Shown: positions 7,010 through 14,588, numbered from the stretch's first letter. The stretch: 15,524 nucleotides of DNA from an uncultured bacterium (GCA_937863625.1 CALMGO010000246.1:1-15524); one strand, 5' to 3'. Notes: generated by a model from the letters alone, not told the origin. Program-made: numbers and translations.

Positions 7010-7216
7010 TTCGTTTGCCGCTGCAGGCGCTCTTGCGGGCCCGGCGGAGAGCGCAAAAGTGAGGCTCTTTAGCAACTTGAGGATTTCGGCGCCCGCGGAC
7101 GGTGCCGTTTGCAGAGTTTTGAGCGATAGATGCCTGCGCCCGGGAGAAAAGTGGAAAGAGCCGGGCGGGCTCAAGATACTCAGAGCAGGTTTTTCCCGGA
7201 CCCTAAGGAGAAACAG
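7010..7216 (+). promoter_or_regulatory. fhs 5' leader with mutually exclusive ribosome-site hairpins; riboswitch-like
   Basis: The roughly 200-base leader before fhs holds several paired segments. Hairpin A is GCGCTCT 7027-7033 with AGAGCGC 7048-7054. A long-range helix is GGCTCTTT 7063-7070 with AAAGAGCC 7155-7162. Hairpin B is CGGCGCC 7087-7093 with GGTGCCG 7101-7107 (one G-U). Hairpin C, GAGCC 7158-7162 with GGCTC 7168-7172, reuses one side of the long-range helix. The tract TTTTTCCC at 7190-7197 can pair either upstream, with a ten-base match CCGGGAGAAA 7140-7149 to TTTTTCCCGG 7190-7199 (one G-U), or downstream, as GTTTTTCC 7189-7196 with GGAGAAAC 7207-7214 (one G-U). The downstream pairing buries the Shine-Dalgarno GGAG. 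This is seen by eye only. Function as a translational switch is inferred. I do not recognise the conserved cores of the THF or ZTP riboswitches that control folate genes elsewhere. Confidence 0.45.
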
Positions 7217-8962
7217 ATGAGCAAGCGCGTACCGTCGGATATCGAGATTTCACGGGCAGCCAGCCCCAAGCACATCAGCGAGGTCGCGGCCGCCGCCGGG
7301 ATACTTCCCGAGGAACTCGAACTATACGGCGACGTCAAGGCCAAGGTCAAACTCAGCATCCTCGACAGGCTTGCCGACGCTCCCGCAGGCAAATATATAG
7401 ACGTCACGGCCATCACTCCCACGCCTCTCGGCGAGGGCAAGACCACGACGTCAGTCGGCCTGACGCAGGCGCTCGGCTTCATCGGCAAGAAAGCGATTCT
7501 CTGCATCCGGCAGCCATCCATGGGGCCGACATTCGGGATTAAGGGTGGAGCGGCCGGAGGCGGGTACAGCCAGGTAATCCCGATGGAGGAGTTCAACCTT
7601 CACCTGACCGGCGATATTCACGCGGTAAGCATCGCGCACAATCTCCTGTCGGCCGCGATAGATTCGCGCATCATGCATGAAGACGAGATGTCGGACAAGA
7701 GGATCGAAAAAGCAGGCCTCAAGCGGCTCGACATAGACCCCTATGCAATCACCTGGCGGCGCGTGGTGGATATAAACGACCGGGCGCTTCGCAATATCAT
7801 CGTGGGTCTCGGCGACAAGGGAGACGGCAGGCCGCGGCAGACGGGTTTTGACATATCCGTCGCGAGCGAGGTGATGGCGATACTGGCGCTGTCCGACGGC
7901 ACGACCGATATGCGAAAGCGTCTCGGGAGGATAATAATCGGCTCCGACAAGCAGGGTAACGGCGTCACCGCCGAAGACCTCGGCGTGGCGGGCGCGATGA
8001 ACGTGCTGATGAAAGACGCCATAAAGCCCAACCTCATGCAGACTCTCGAAGGGCAGCCTGCGTTTGTGCATGCCGGGCCGTTCGCTAATATCGCGCACGG
8101 CAACAGTTCGATAATCGCAGACAAGATGGCGACGCGGCTGGCAGATTATGTGGTGACCGAGTCGGGGTTTGGCGCGGATATCGGCATGGAGAAGTTTTTC
8201 GATATCAAGTGCCGCGCGTCGGGGATCATCCCGAACTGCGTCGTTCTTGTGGCGACGATTCGCGCTCTCAAGATGCACGGCGGCGGCCCGAAGGTCGTGC
8301 CGGGCAGGTCTCTCGACGAGGCGTACACGAAAGAAAATCTCGCGCTTCTTGAAAAGGGGCTCTGCAATCTCAAGCGGCACATCGAGATTGCGCGGATGTA
8401 CGGCGTGCCGGTCGTCGTGGCGGTAAACCACTTTGCCACGGACACCGCCGCGGAGGTGGAACTTGCAAAGAAAGCCGCTGTTGAGGCAGGGGCGGAGGCG
8501 GCGGTTGTGTCCAATCACTGGGCCGAGGGCGGCAAAGGCGCCGCGGAACTTGCCGAGGCCGTAGTCGGCGCATGTGAAAGACCGGCGGACTTCAAGTTTC
8601 TCTATCCGCTCGACATGCCCATAAAGAAGAAGATCGAAACCATCGCAAAGAAAGTATATCTCGCTGCGAATGTCAGTTATGAACCGCTGGCCGCGAAGCA
8701 GATAGAGTCCTATGAAAAAGCCGGTCTCGGCGGCCTTCCGATCTGCATGGCCAAGACGCACCTGTCGCTGTCGCATGACCCGTCACTTAAGGGCGTGCCG
8801 AGAGGTTTCACCGTTCCGGTGCGCGAAGTGCGTGCCTCAGCGGGCGCGGGCTTTCTCTATCCGCTTTTGGGGACGATGCGGACGATGCCCGGGTTGCCGA
8901 GCCGACCGGCGTTTACGGACGTGGACCTCGACGAGACGGGCAATGTCGTGGGGATGTTCTAA
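7217..8962 (+). CDS. fhs: Formate-tetrahydrofolate ligase (10-formyl-THF synthetase)
   Basis: Fhs joins formate to tetrahydrofolate using ATP, giving 10-formyl-THF for purines and formyl-Met-tRNA; in acetogens it is a step of the Wood-Ljungdahl methyl branch. The 581 residues carry the monofunctional enzyme's landmarks: N-terminal SDIEISRAASPKHI; the ATP loop TPTPLGEGKTTT around 68-78; RQPSMGPTFGIKGGAAGGG at 98-116; the NLHLTGDIHA block at 127-136; ITWRRVVDINDRALRNI; PAFVHAGPFANIAHG; and the TMPGLPSRPA tail. It is somewhat longer than the usual 555-560 residues, owing to short insertions around residues 150-165 and before the KENLALLEKG segment. The ATG at 7217 follows AAGGAG by six bases; an open extension upstream to 7130 is part of the leader. 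No partner folate gene is adjacent. Its leader looks regulatory (7010-7216). Confidence 0.97.
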   Translation: MSKRVPSDIEISRAASPKHISEVAAAAGILPEELELYGDVKAKVKLSILDRLADAPAGKYIDVTAITPTPLGEGKTTTSVGLTQALGFIGKKAILCIRQPSMGPTFGIKGGAAGGGYSQVIPMEEFNLHLTGDIHAVSIAHNLLSAAIDSRIMHEDEMSDKRIEKAGLKRLDIDPYAITWRRVVDINDRALRNIIVGLGDKGDGRPRQTGFDISVASEVMAILALSDGTTDMRKRLGRIIIGSDKQGNGVTAEDLGVAGAMNVLMKDAIKPNLMQTLEGQPAFVHAGPFANIAHGNSSIIADKMATRLADYVVTESGFGADIGMEKFFDIKCRASGIIPNCVVLVATIRALKMHGGGPKVVPGRSLDEAYTKENLALLEKGLCNLKRHIEIARMYGVPVVVAVNHFATDTAAEVELAKKAAVEAGAEAAVVSNHWAEGGKGAAELAEAVVGACERPADFKFLYPLDMPIKKKIETIAKKVYLAANVSYEPLAAKQIESYEKAGLGGLPICMAKTHLSLSHDPSLKGVPRGFTVPVREVRASAGAGFLYPLLGTMRTMPGLPSRPAFTDVDLDETGNVVGMF

Positions 8963-9024
8963 GAGGATACGCGGCGTTGCAACGTTTGGCTGTGGTGTAG
9001 GCAAGCGGCCCTGCAAAACGAAAA

Positions 9025-9100
9025 TGGTGGGCAGGGCCGGGATCGGACCGGCGACACCAGGATTTTCAGTCCTGTGCTCTACCAGCTGAGCTACCTGCCC
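9025..9100 (-). tRNA. tRNA-Phe, anticodon GAA, CCA encoded
   Basis: The 76-base cloverleaf is complete on the minus strand. It has a seven-pair acceptor stem GGGCAGG/CCTGCCC, D stem GCTC/GAGC with G18G19 in the loop, anticodon stem CAGGA/TCCTG with loop CTGAAAA, and a five-base variable loop. The T stem is GCCGG/CCGGC, followed by discriminator A73 and an encoded CCA. The anticodon GAA reads UUC and UUU. The T loop is TCCGATC, so base 55 (window position 9046) is C instead of the nearly universal T that becomes pseudouridine. A T-rich stretch follows the 3' end. The gene lies between the convergent fhs and ribF genes and has its own promoter. Confidence 0.97.
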
Positions 9101-9130
9101 ACCATATAAAACACTTCTGATGAGACGAAT

Positions 9131-9159
9131 ATATTAGCGCGGGAGGGGCGTCCCGTCAA
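9131..9159 (-). promoter_or_regulatory. tRNA-Phe promoter
   Basis: On the minus strand TTGACG (complement of 9154-9159) and TAATAT (complement of 9131-9136) are separated by 17 bases, both close to sigma70 consensus. The expected start near 9124 lies about 24 bases before the mature tRNA 5' end at 9100. It sits within the 64-base gap after the ribF stop. Confidence 0.6.
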
Positions 9160-9164
9160 GACGT

Positions 9165-10115
9165 TTATCTCTCGTCCGGCGCCTCGCGCCTTATGGCCAC
9201 GAGGAGCCGCCGATCCCTTTCCATCTGTTCTATCAGCGCATCGGCGGAGTCGAACTTCACCTCCGGGCGCATGAAACTCACAAGTTCTATTTCCATCACG
9301 TGTCCGTAGAGACTTTCGGTAGGGTCGTAATCATCGATGTAGACCTCCACGGTCTTTTTGACATCATCGGCGCCGTCGGTAAAGGTCGGGCGAAACCCGA
9401 TATTCACGAGTCCCCAGAGTCTCCCGCCGTCAAGCATGACCCGGCAGACGTACACGCCCGCAGGGGGAGTGACCTCGTTATGGAGATTGAGATTGGCGGT
9501 GGGAAATCCGAGGGTCCTGCCGCGTTTGTCGCCGTGGACGACGGTCCCCATGAGGCTGACGGGCCTGCCCAGGAGGCGTGCGGCGCCCGCGAGGTCTCCT
9601 TCGGAGATGAGACTGCGAATGCGCGTACTCGAAACGGGCGCGCCGTCAATCAGAAGCGGCTCTGTGCTTCTGACCGCGAACCCGTACTTTCCGCCGAGTT
9701 GCGAGAGGAGGTCGAAGTCGCCTCGGGCGCCCCTGCCAAACCGGCAGTTAAAGCCAAGGAGGACGCCGCCGACCTGGATCTTATCAACGAGGATTTCACG
9801 GACGAAATCTTCGGCGGTCATGTCCGCAAGTGCCTGGTCGAAATGAAGCACGATGGCAACGTCGATGCCTGTCTCTTCAACGAGCGTGAGACGGTGCTCC
9901 AGAGACGCAAGCGCCGCGGCAGGAGTGGTGCGCAGGACGATTTCCGGATGCCTGTCAAAGGTGACGACGACGCTTATCGCGCCGGCCGCGCGGGCCCATT
10001 TAACGGTCTCAGTCAGGACTTCGCGGTGGCCGAGGTGTACGCCGTCAAAGACCCCCAGCGTAGCCATGGCGCCGGGGAGACCGGCGACTTTCTTGAGGCC
10101 AAAGATGCGTTCCAT
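9165..10115 (-). CDS. ribF: Bifunctional riboflavin kinase / FAD synthetase
   Basis: RibF phosphorylates riboflavin to FMN and then adenylates FMN to FAD. The 316 residues show both halves. The N-terminal nucleotidyltransferase has FDGVHLGH at 23-30, VVTFDRHP near 50-57, GFNCRFGRG at 121-129 and SSTRIR at 162-167. The C-terminal riboflavin kinase has GDKRGRTLGFPTANL at 195-209 and VNIGFRPTF at 237-245. It lies 29 bases after the stop of the SurA/PpiD-like gene and is probably its operon partner. The ATG at 10115 gives the normal N-terminus, but I see no good Shine-Dalgarno before it. A seven-base-pair hairpin (10128-10145) sits between the stop of the upstream gene and this start, so translation may depend on ribosomes arriving from upstream. 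Confidence 0.95.
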   Translation of the reverse strand: MERIFGLKKVAGLPGAMATLGVFDGVHLGHREVLTETVKWARAAGAISVVVTFDRHPEIVLRTTPAAALASLEHRLTLVEETGIDVAIVLHFDQALADMTAEDFVREILVDKIQVGGVLLGFNCRFGRGARGDFDLLSQLGGKYGFAVRSTEPLLIDGAPVSSTRIRSLISEGDLAGAARLLGRPVSLMGTVVHGDKRGRTLGFPTANLNLHNEVTPPAGVYVCRVMLDGGRLWGLVNIGFRPTFTDGADDVKKTVEVYIDDYDPTESLYGHVMEIELVSFMRPEVKFDSADALIEQMERDRRLLVAIRREAPDER

Positions 10116-10127
10116 AAAGTCCGGCCG

Positions 10128-10145
10128 ATGCCGTTACGACGGCAT
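10128..10145 (-). promoter_or_regulatory. Intergenic hairpin before ribF
   Basis: A perfect inverted repeat (ATGCCGT 10128-10134, ACGGCAT 10139-10145, four-base loop) begins at the last base of the upstream gene's TAA stop and ends 12 bases before the ribF ATG. There is no T tract, so it is not a typical terminator. It could block initiation until an upstream ribosome opens it. Confidence 0.4.
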
Positions 10146-11854
10146 TAGTACAAAGAATCGATGGGCGCGGGTTCTTCCGGCTGCGTGGAAGGCGCCCTTA
10201 TCTCGACGTTGGCACGGCTCACAAGGTCGGCCTCCCAACTCTCGATGAATTTCTGAGTTTCCTGGCGGAAGCCCCAAGCCTTGACGAGTCCCTTCATGCT
10301 TTCGAATGCGCCGATAGCGGGCTCCACGCGGTCTATGACCTGGAAGTCATAAGCGCCGTCCGGGCCGAGCACCGGGCCGCCAAACGCGCTCTTTTCGACA
10401 ACCGCCGCCGTGTAAAACAGGGCCGGGAACTTGGCCGACTGTCCGAGAGGCGATTCGATCACATCGTATGCGGGGTCTTTCTCATAGGCGGCCCAACCGT
10501 TGGCCGTCAGGTCGGCGAGGACCGTGCCGGCCTGTTCAAGCGCCATGCGCTCGGCCTCGGTCTTGACATAATCAGCGGCGAGACGGGCCTTGATCTCTTC
10601 GAAGTCCGGCTGACGGGGTTCGGTGGACTCGGTCACGCGGTAGACATAGATGCCGTCGGGGCCTTCAGCGTACTGCAGCTCAGTGGGCTTGCGCGTGAAG
10701 ATCTCGGTCATGACTGGAGTCTTGTCGCTGCCGGTCGCTTCGGCAAGGCCGGGGATGGCGGTCTTTTCGGTTTCGGTAAAAGGCCCGACCTTTGAGTAAG
10801 GCAGTCCGTAGAGGTCGGCGATCTGGCTCAGCGGCCTGATCTGCGCGTCCTTGGACTGCTGGCCGTCCACCTGCACGTCAGTCATCGCGCCTGCCGCCTT
10901 GCGGGCGAGGAGTTTGGCTCGAATCTCGCCGGCGACCTCTTCGAGCGGCTTGTAGATGTCCTGGTCGGCAATGATGCTGTCAGTTGCGGCGACGGCCTCG
11001 GCGCTCTCCATTACGGCGTCGGTCGAGGCGATCGCGTCATCGGCGCTTTCCATCGAGGAATCAGTCGAAGCGATTTCCTCGGGCTGCTCGGCGGGCTTGA
11101 GGAATTCCTCGACCTTATTGGTATCGTAGTAATCCTGAACTTCCTCGTCAGACACTGAAAAGAGCGTCTCGTAATCCTTGACGGCAGCCGTCACGTATTC
11201 CACTGTGGCGGCGGCAGGCTCGAGATATGCGGCTTTGTGCGTGTCGTAGTATGCCGTCAGGATTGCATCGTCGGCGGGCGCGACCTTTGCCATGCATGCG
11301 GCGGTGGAGATGCGCAGGGTCTTGAGCTTGAGCTGCACGCGGTCCTGTACGTAGAACATCCAGGCCTCGGCGTCGGTCGGTGCGGCGGCGCCTGCGATCA
11401 TCGAGCGCAGTTTGTCGAGCCTCAAGTGCTTTGCGATGACAAAGCTTGCGTGCTCATGAGAGGTTCTCAACTGATAGAGGAGCTGACGGTAGGCGTTGTC
11501 GAGATTGGACTCATCGGCGCCGGTGACCGCCTGGACCCACTGCCTTATGGCGTTGGTCACCTCGGCCTCGCTGACGGTGATGCCCAGCCTGTCGGCTTCG
11601 TGTTGGAGGACGAGAAACTTCCAGACCTCCTGCTCGGTCGGGCGCCTCTGAGGGTCAAAGAAGGCAAGCGCCGTCTGGGCTTCCCCGTAGGCCTGCAAAG
11701 AGACCGCTTCGCCGAAGATCGACCCTGCGGTGGGTTTTGGCGAAAACATCTGCACGAGTGCCGTGCCGACGAACCAGGTCAGCATGAGTGTGGAAGCCAG
11801 AACGATTAGAAGCCTGCCTTGGTGTTTCCTGAAGAAATTCATCCCGAAAGCCAT
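10145..11854 (-). CDS. Membrane-anchored SurA/PpiD-like chaperone, no clear parvulin domain
   Basis: The 569-residue protein starts with a short basic segment and one membrane helix (about residues 14-36). The rest should face the periplasm, as in PpiD. Residues 40-210 resemble the helical SurA/PpiD N-terminal region (VSLQAYGEAQTAL, VLQHEADRLGITVSEAEV). Residues 395-430 and 510-550 look like the C-terminal helices of this family. I cannot find a canonical parvulin isomerase core (no FA.LA or GGDLG motif). It may therefore be a chaperone without isomerase activity, though a diverged core is possible. Residues 261-299 are an acidic, Ser/Ala-rich tandem repeat. The ATG at 11854 has AGGAG eight bases upstream; a second Met at position 5 is less well placed. 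It is cotranscribed with ribF. Confidence 0.72.
   Translation of the reverse strand: MAFGMNFFRKHQGRLLIVLASTLMLTWFVGTALVQMFSPKPTAGSIFGEAVSLQAYGEAQTALAFFDPQRRPTEQEVWKFLVLQHEADRLGITVSEAEVTNAIRQWVQAVTGADESNLDNAYRQLLYQLRTSHEHASFVIAKHLRLDKLRSMIAGAAAPTDAEAWMFYVQDRVQLKLKTLRISTAACMAKVAPADDAILTAYYDTHKAAYLEPAAATVEYVTAAVKDYETLFSVSDEEVQDYYDTNKVEEFLKPAEQPEEIASTDSSMESADDAIASTDAVMESAEAVAATDSIIADQDIYKPLEEVAGEIRAKLLARKAAGAMTDVQVDGQQSKDAQIRPLSQIADLYGLPYSKVGPFTETEKTAIPGLAEATGSDKTPVMTEIFTRKPTELQYAEGPDGIYVYRVTESTEPRQPDFEEIKARLAADYVKTEAERMALEQAGTVLADLTANGWAAYEKDPAYDVIESPLGQSAKFPALFYTAAVVEKSAFGGPVLGPDGAYDFQVIDRVEPAIGAFESMKGLVKAWGFRQETQKFIESWEADLVSRANVEIRAPSTQPEEPAPIDSLY
10958..11074 (-). repeat. Tandem 14-residue repeat inside the SurA/PpiD-like gene
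   Basis: The encoded segment reads IASTDSSMESADDA (261-274), IASTDAVMESAEAV (275-288) and a decaying third unit AATDSIIADQD (289-299). At the DNA level the 42-base units share most bases, so they probably arose by in-frame duplication. The product is acidic and low in complexity, and looks like a flexible linker between the N-terminal helices and the rest of the protein. Confidence 0.75.
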
Positions 11855-11894
11855 TTGCCAAACTCCTGAATAGAAAAAGGGATTCCCGCCCCGC

Positions 11895-11922
11895 TTGACC
11901 GGCAGGCATACGCCGCTATACT
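11895..11922 (+). promoter_or_regulatory. topA promoter
   Basis: TTGACC at 11895-11900 and TATACT at 11917-11922 are separated by 16 bases. Transcription would start near 11929, giving a leader of about 165 bases before the topA ATG at 12095. That leader has one notable inverted repeat, CGCCGAG (11958-11964) with CTCGGCG (11982-11988). No clear promoter for the opposite surA/ppiD-like gene was found in this 240-base gap. Confidence 0.55.
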
Positions 11923-12094
11923 AAGCCGGCTGATAGAAAACGGAAATTCTATTTGAGCGCCGAGGCTGTTGCAAGGAGTTTCTCGGCGGATCCCAGTCGC
12001 GACGGCCTATCCGGGCGCGATTCGAGTCATTCCCAGCGGCAAAGTCTTGCCCGGTACGCTGTCTTTGCGCTGGAAGCAAACACGGGAAAGTGAT

Positions 12095-14566
12095 ATGGCC
12101 AAAAACCTCGTCATAGTAGAATCGCCGGCAAAGGCGAAAACCATAAGTCGCTACCTTGGCACGGGTTATGAAGTCGAGGCCACGATGGGCCACATCCGCG
12201 ACCTGCCCTCAAAGGGCCTCGGCGTCGACGTGGAGAAGGACTTTGCCCCCACGTACGAAGTGCTTGCCAGCAGGAAGAAGGTCGTGGCGACTTTGAGAAA
12301 GGTCGCCAAGGGCGCTGAAAGAGTATATCTTGCGCCTGACCTGGACCGTGAAGGAGAGGCGATCGCCTGGCACGTCAAGGAGACGCTCAAGATCCCGGAC
12401 GACAAGGCGTTTCGCGTCACATTCAACGAGATTACAAAAAACGCGATTCAGAAGGCTTTTGAAAAGCCGGGGCGGCTGTCGCTCGACAAGGTAAACGCGC
12501 AGCAGGCCAGGCGCATCCTCGACAGGCTCGTTGGTTATGAGATAAGCCCCATCCTCTGGCGCAAGATCCCGCGCACGACCGGGCGAAACCTCTCAGCGGG
12601 AAGGGTCCAGTCGGTGGCCGTGCGTCTCATCGTCGAGCGCGAGCGCGAGATAGAGGCGTTCAAGGCGGAGGAATTCTGGCGGGTCATCGCGAAACTCTCG
12701 GCCCAGGGTGTGGAGTTTGAGGCATCGCTTGAGACCCGCGACGGCGAGAAACTCGCCATCACGAACGAGGCGATGTCCAAAGAAGCGCTTGGCGAACTTG
12801 ACGGCGCCGACTACATCGTCGCGCAGGTCATAGCCAAGGATACGAGGAGCAACCCGTCGGCGCCATTCACGACGAGCACGCTGCAGCAGACCGCCTCCAC
12901 GGTGCTTCGTTTCCCGGCCAAGAAGACCATGCGACTCGCGCAGGACCTGTACGAAGGCATGGACCTCGGCCCCGATGGCGCGGTGGCGCTTATTACCTAC
13001 ATGCGAACCGACAGCGTACGTATAAGTAACGATGCGGTCAGCGCGATACGGGAGCATATCGCGGCGGAGTTTGGCAAGAATTACCTGCCGGGGAAACCGC
13101 GCGTGTATGTTTCGAAGGGCAAAACGCAGGAGGCGCACGAAGCCGTGCGTCCGACATACATTGATAGAACCCCCGACAGCGTAAAGCCGTATTTGTCCAA
13201 CGACCACTACCGCCTCTATGAACTCATATGGAAACGCGCCGTGGCGTCGCAGATGGCGTCGGCCGTATTCAAGGTGACCACCGCCACGATTAACGCAGGG
13301 AGATATGGATTCGCCGCCAAGGGGCGCGTTGTAGTCTTTGCGGGACACACGGTGCTGGCCAATACAGACGGCGGCGCCGAAGGTGTGCTGCCGGATCTGG
13401 CCGAGGGGCAGAAGCTCGAGCTCATCACGATAGAATCCACGCAGCGCTTTACCCAGCCGCCGCCGCGCTACACGGAAGCCGCGCTTGTAAAGACGCTCGA
13501 AAAAGAAGGCATCGGCCGCCCGTCGACCTACGCGACGATCATCTCCACGATCCAGGAGCGCGGGTATGTCGTGCAGCAAACCAGGCTTTTTCATCCGACG
13601 CCGCTGGGAGTGTTTGTCACCGACAAGCTGGTGAAGCACTTTCCCACGATTCTCGACATCAGATTTACCCGGCACATGGAGGAAGAACTCGACCAGGTCG
13701 AGTCCGGCGAAATAGATTACGTGGCGCTCTTGAAGGAGTTCTACACGGCTTTCGAGGAGAGTCTCGTGAAGGCAAAAGAAGAGATGACGCCGTTTGAAGA
13801 GACCGAGGAAGTGTGTCCCGAATGCGGCAAGAAAATGGTAAAGCGCTTGAGCAAGGCGGGGATATTCCTCGGATGTGGAGGGTACCCGGACTGCAAGTAC
13901 ACGAAGACCCTTTCTACGACGGGGGGAGAATTGACCGAGAATTTCGAACAGCAGGACTGCCCGATATGCGGGAAGCCGCTTGCGATGCGAAGCGGCGCCA
14001 GGGGGCCGTTTGTGGGTTGTACGGCGTATCCTGAGTGCACATACACCGCCCCTGTTGACAATCCGCAGGGGGGCGCCAAGCCGGGGGAGGAGGGCGCCAA
14101 GGAGGGCCTGCCGGAAGTCCCCGAGCGCGAGTGTCCAAAATGCGGGAAGCCTCTCAAGGTGCGAAACGGCCGGAGAGGGCCGTTTCTCGGCTGCAGCGGC
14201 TACCCGAAGTGCAGGCACACGGAGCCGCTGCCGGGAGATGCGAGCGCCACGGGTGAAGGCGCGGCCACGGCTGCGCCGGGCGGGGCGCCCGAAGAGGCGA
14301 TTGACAAGAAGTGCCCCAACTGCGGCAAGACGCTTGTGATAAAGAAGAGCCGCAGGGGGCCGTTCCTTGCATGTCCGGGCTACCCTGACTGCAAACACGC
14401 CGAGCCTATCTCGGGCGTTGGCGCGAAAAAGAGCGCACCCAAAAAGGCCGGCAGAGAGTGCCCTGAGTGCGGCAAGGAGCTCATCGTTCGCAGCGGGCGG
14501 CGCGGTTCGTTTATAGGGTGCAGCGGCTATCCCAAGTGCCGCTATACCGAGGATGCCTCGTCCTGA
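12095..14566 (+). CDS. topA: DNA topoisomerase I with five C-terminal zinc ribbons
   Basis: TopA is the type IA enzyme that removes negative supercoils by cutting one strand and passing the other. The 823 residues start with the Toprim domain: E9 in VIVESPAKAKTISRYLG and the acidic triad D82, D84, E86 in PDLDREGEA. The catalytic tyrosine is Y302 in TYMRTDS. The core ends near residue 565. Five C4 zinc ribbons follow, with cysteines at 574/577/594/600, 622/625/642/648, 680/683/700/706, 740/743/760/766 and 789/792/809/815. Low-complexity Gly/Ala/Glu-rich linkers separate the later ribbons. The ATG at 12095 begins the conserved MAKNLVIVES; its Shine-Dalgarno is weak (GGGAAAG). The frame is open further upstream, but that part has no family similarity. 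Confidence 0.97.
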   Translation: MAKNLVIVESPAKAKTISRYLGTGYEVEATMGHIRDLPSKGLGVDVEKDFAPTYEVLASRKKVVATLRKVAKGAERVYLAPDLDREGEAIAWHVKETLKIPDDKAFRVTFNEITKNAIQKAFEKPGRLSLDKVNAQQARRILDRLVGYEISPILWRKIPRTTGRNLSAGRVQSVAVRLIVEREREIEAFKAEEFWRVIAKLSAQGVEFEASLETRDGEKLAITNEAMSKEALGELDGADYIVAQVIAKDTRSNPSAPFTTSTLQQTASTVLRFPAKKTMRLAQDLYEGMDLGPDGAVALITYMRTDSVRISNDAVSAIREHIAAEFGKNYLPGKPRVYVSKGKTQEAHEAVRPTYIDRTPDSVKPYLSNDHYRLYELIWKRAVASQMASAVFKVTTATINAGRYGFAAKGRVVVFAGHTVLANTDGGAEGVLPDLAEGQKLELITIESTQRFTQPPPRYTEAALVKTLEKEGIGRPSTYATIISTIQERGYVVQQTRLFHPTPLGVFVTDKLVKHFPTILDIRFTRHMEEELDQVESGEIDYVALLKEFYTAFEESLVKAKEEMTPFEETEEVCPECGKKMVKRLSKAGIFLGCGGYPDCKYTKTLSTTGGELTENFEQQDCPICGKPLAMRSGARGPFVGCTAYPECTYTAPVDNPQGGAKPGEEGAKEGLPEVPERECPKCGKPLKVRNGRRGPFLGCSGYPKCRHTEPLPGDASATGEGAATAAPGGAPEEAIDKKCPNCGKTLVIKKSRRGPFLACPGYPDCKHAEPISGVGAKKSAPKKAGRECPECGKELIVRSGRRGSFIGCSGYPKCRYTEDASS
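13814..14545 (+). repeat. Five tandem zinc-ribbon coding units in topA
   Basis: Each unit encodes CPxCGK, then about 16 residues with a GRRGPF-like turn, then GCxGYPxC and a basic-aromatic end. Units 1 and 2 are nearly contiguous. Units 2-3, 3-4 and 4-5 are joined by linkers of roughly 20-35 residues. Units 3, 4 and 5 are more alike to one another than to unit 1, which suggests later duplication. Confidence 0.8.
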
Positions 14567-14588
14567 TGCTGCCGGGAGGCCTTTTGGC

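Noticed and set aside
7169..7194. Intrinsic terminator in the fhs leader (GCTC/GAGC then five T)
   Set aside because: The stem is only four pairs with a ten-base loop and three bases before the T run, too weak. The same T tract is better explained by the pairings that control the ribosome site.
7130..7216. Longer fhs start 29 codons upstream
   Set aside because: The family begins at MSKRVPSDIE, preceded by AAGGAG at the right distance; the upstream ATG has no ribosome site and lies in the leader.
7451..8776. 441-codon open frame antisense to fhs
   Set aside because: It overlaps fhs completely, has no plausible ribosome site or family resemblance, and is a by-product of codon bias.
11969..12094. 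Longer topA start at a TTG
   Set aside because: The 42 extra residues have no topoisomerase similarity and the region fits a transcript leader after the promoter at 11895-11922.
12593..14398. 601-codon open frame antisense to topA
   Set aside because: It mirrors the GC-rich codon pattern of topA, its product is arginine-rich with no recognisable domain, and topA on the other strand is certain.
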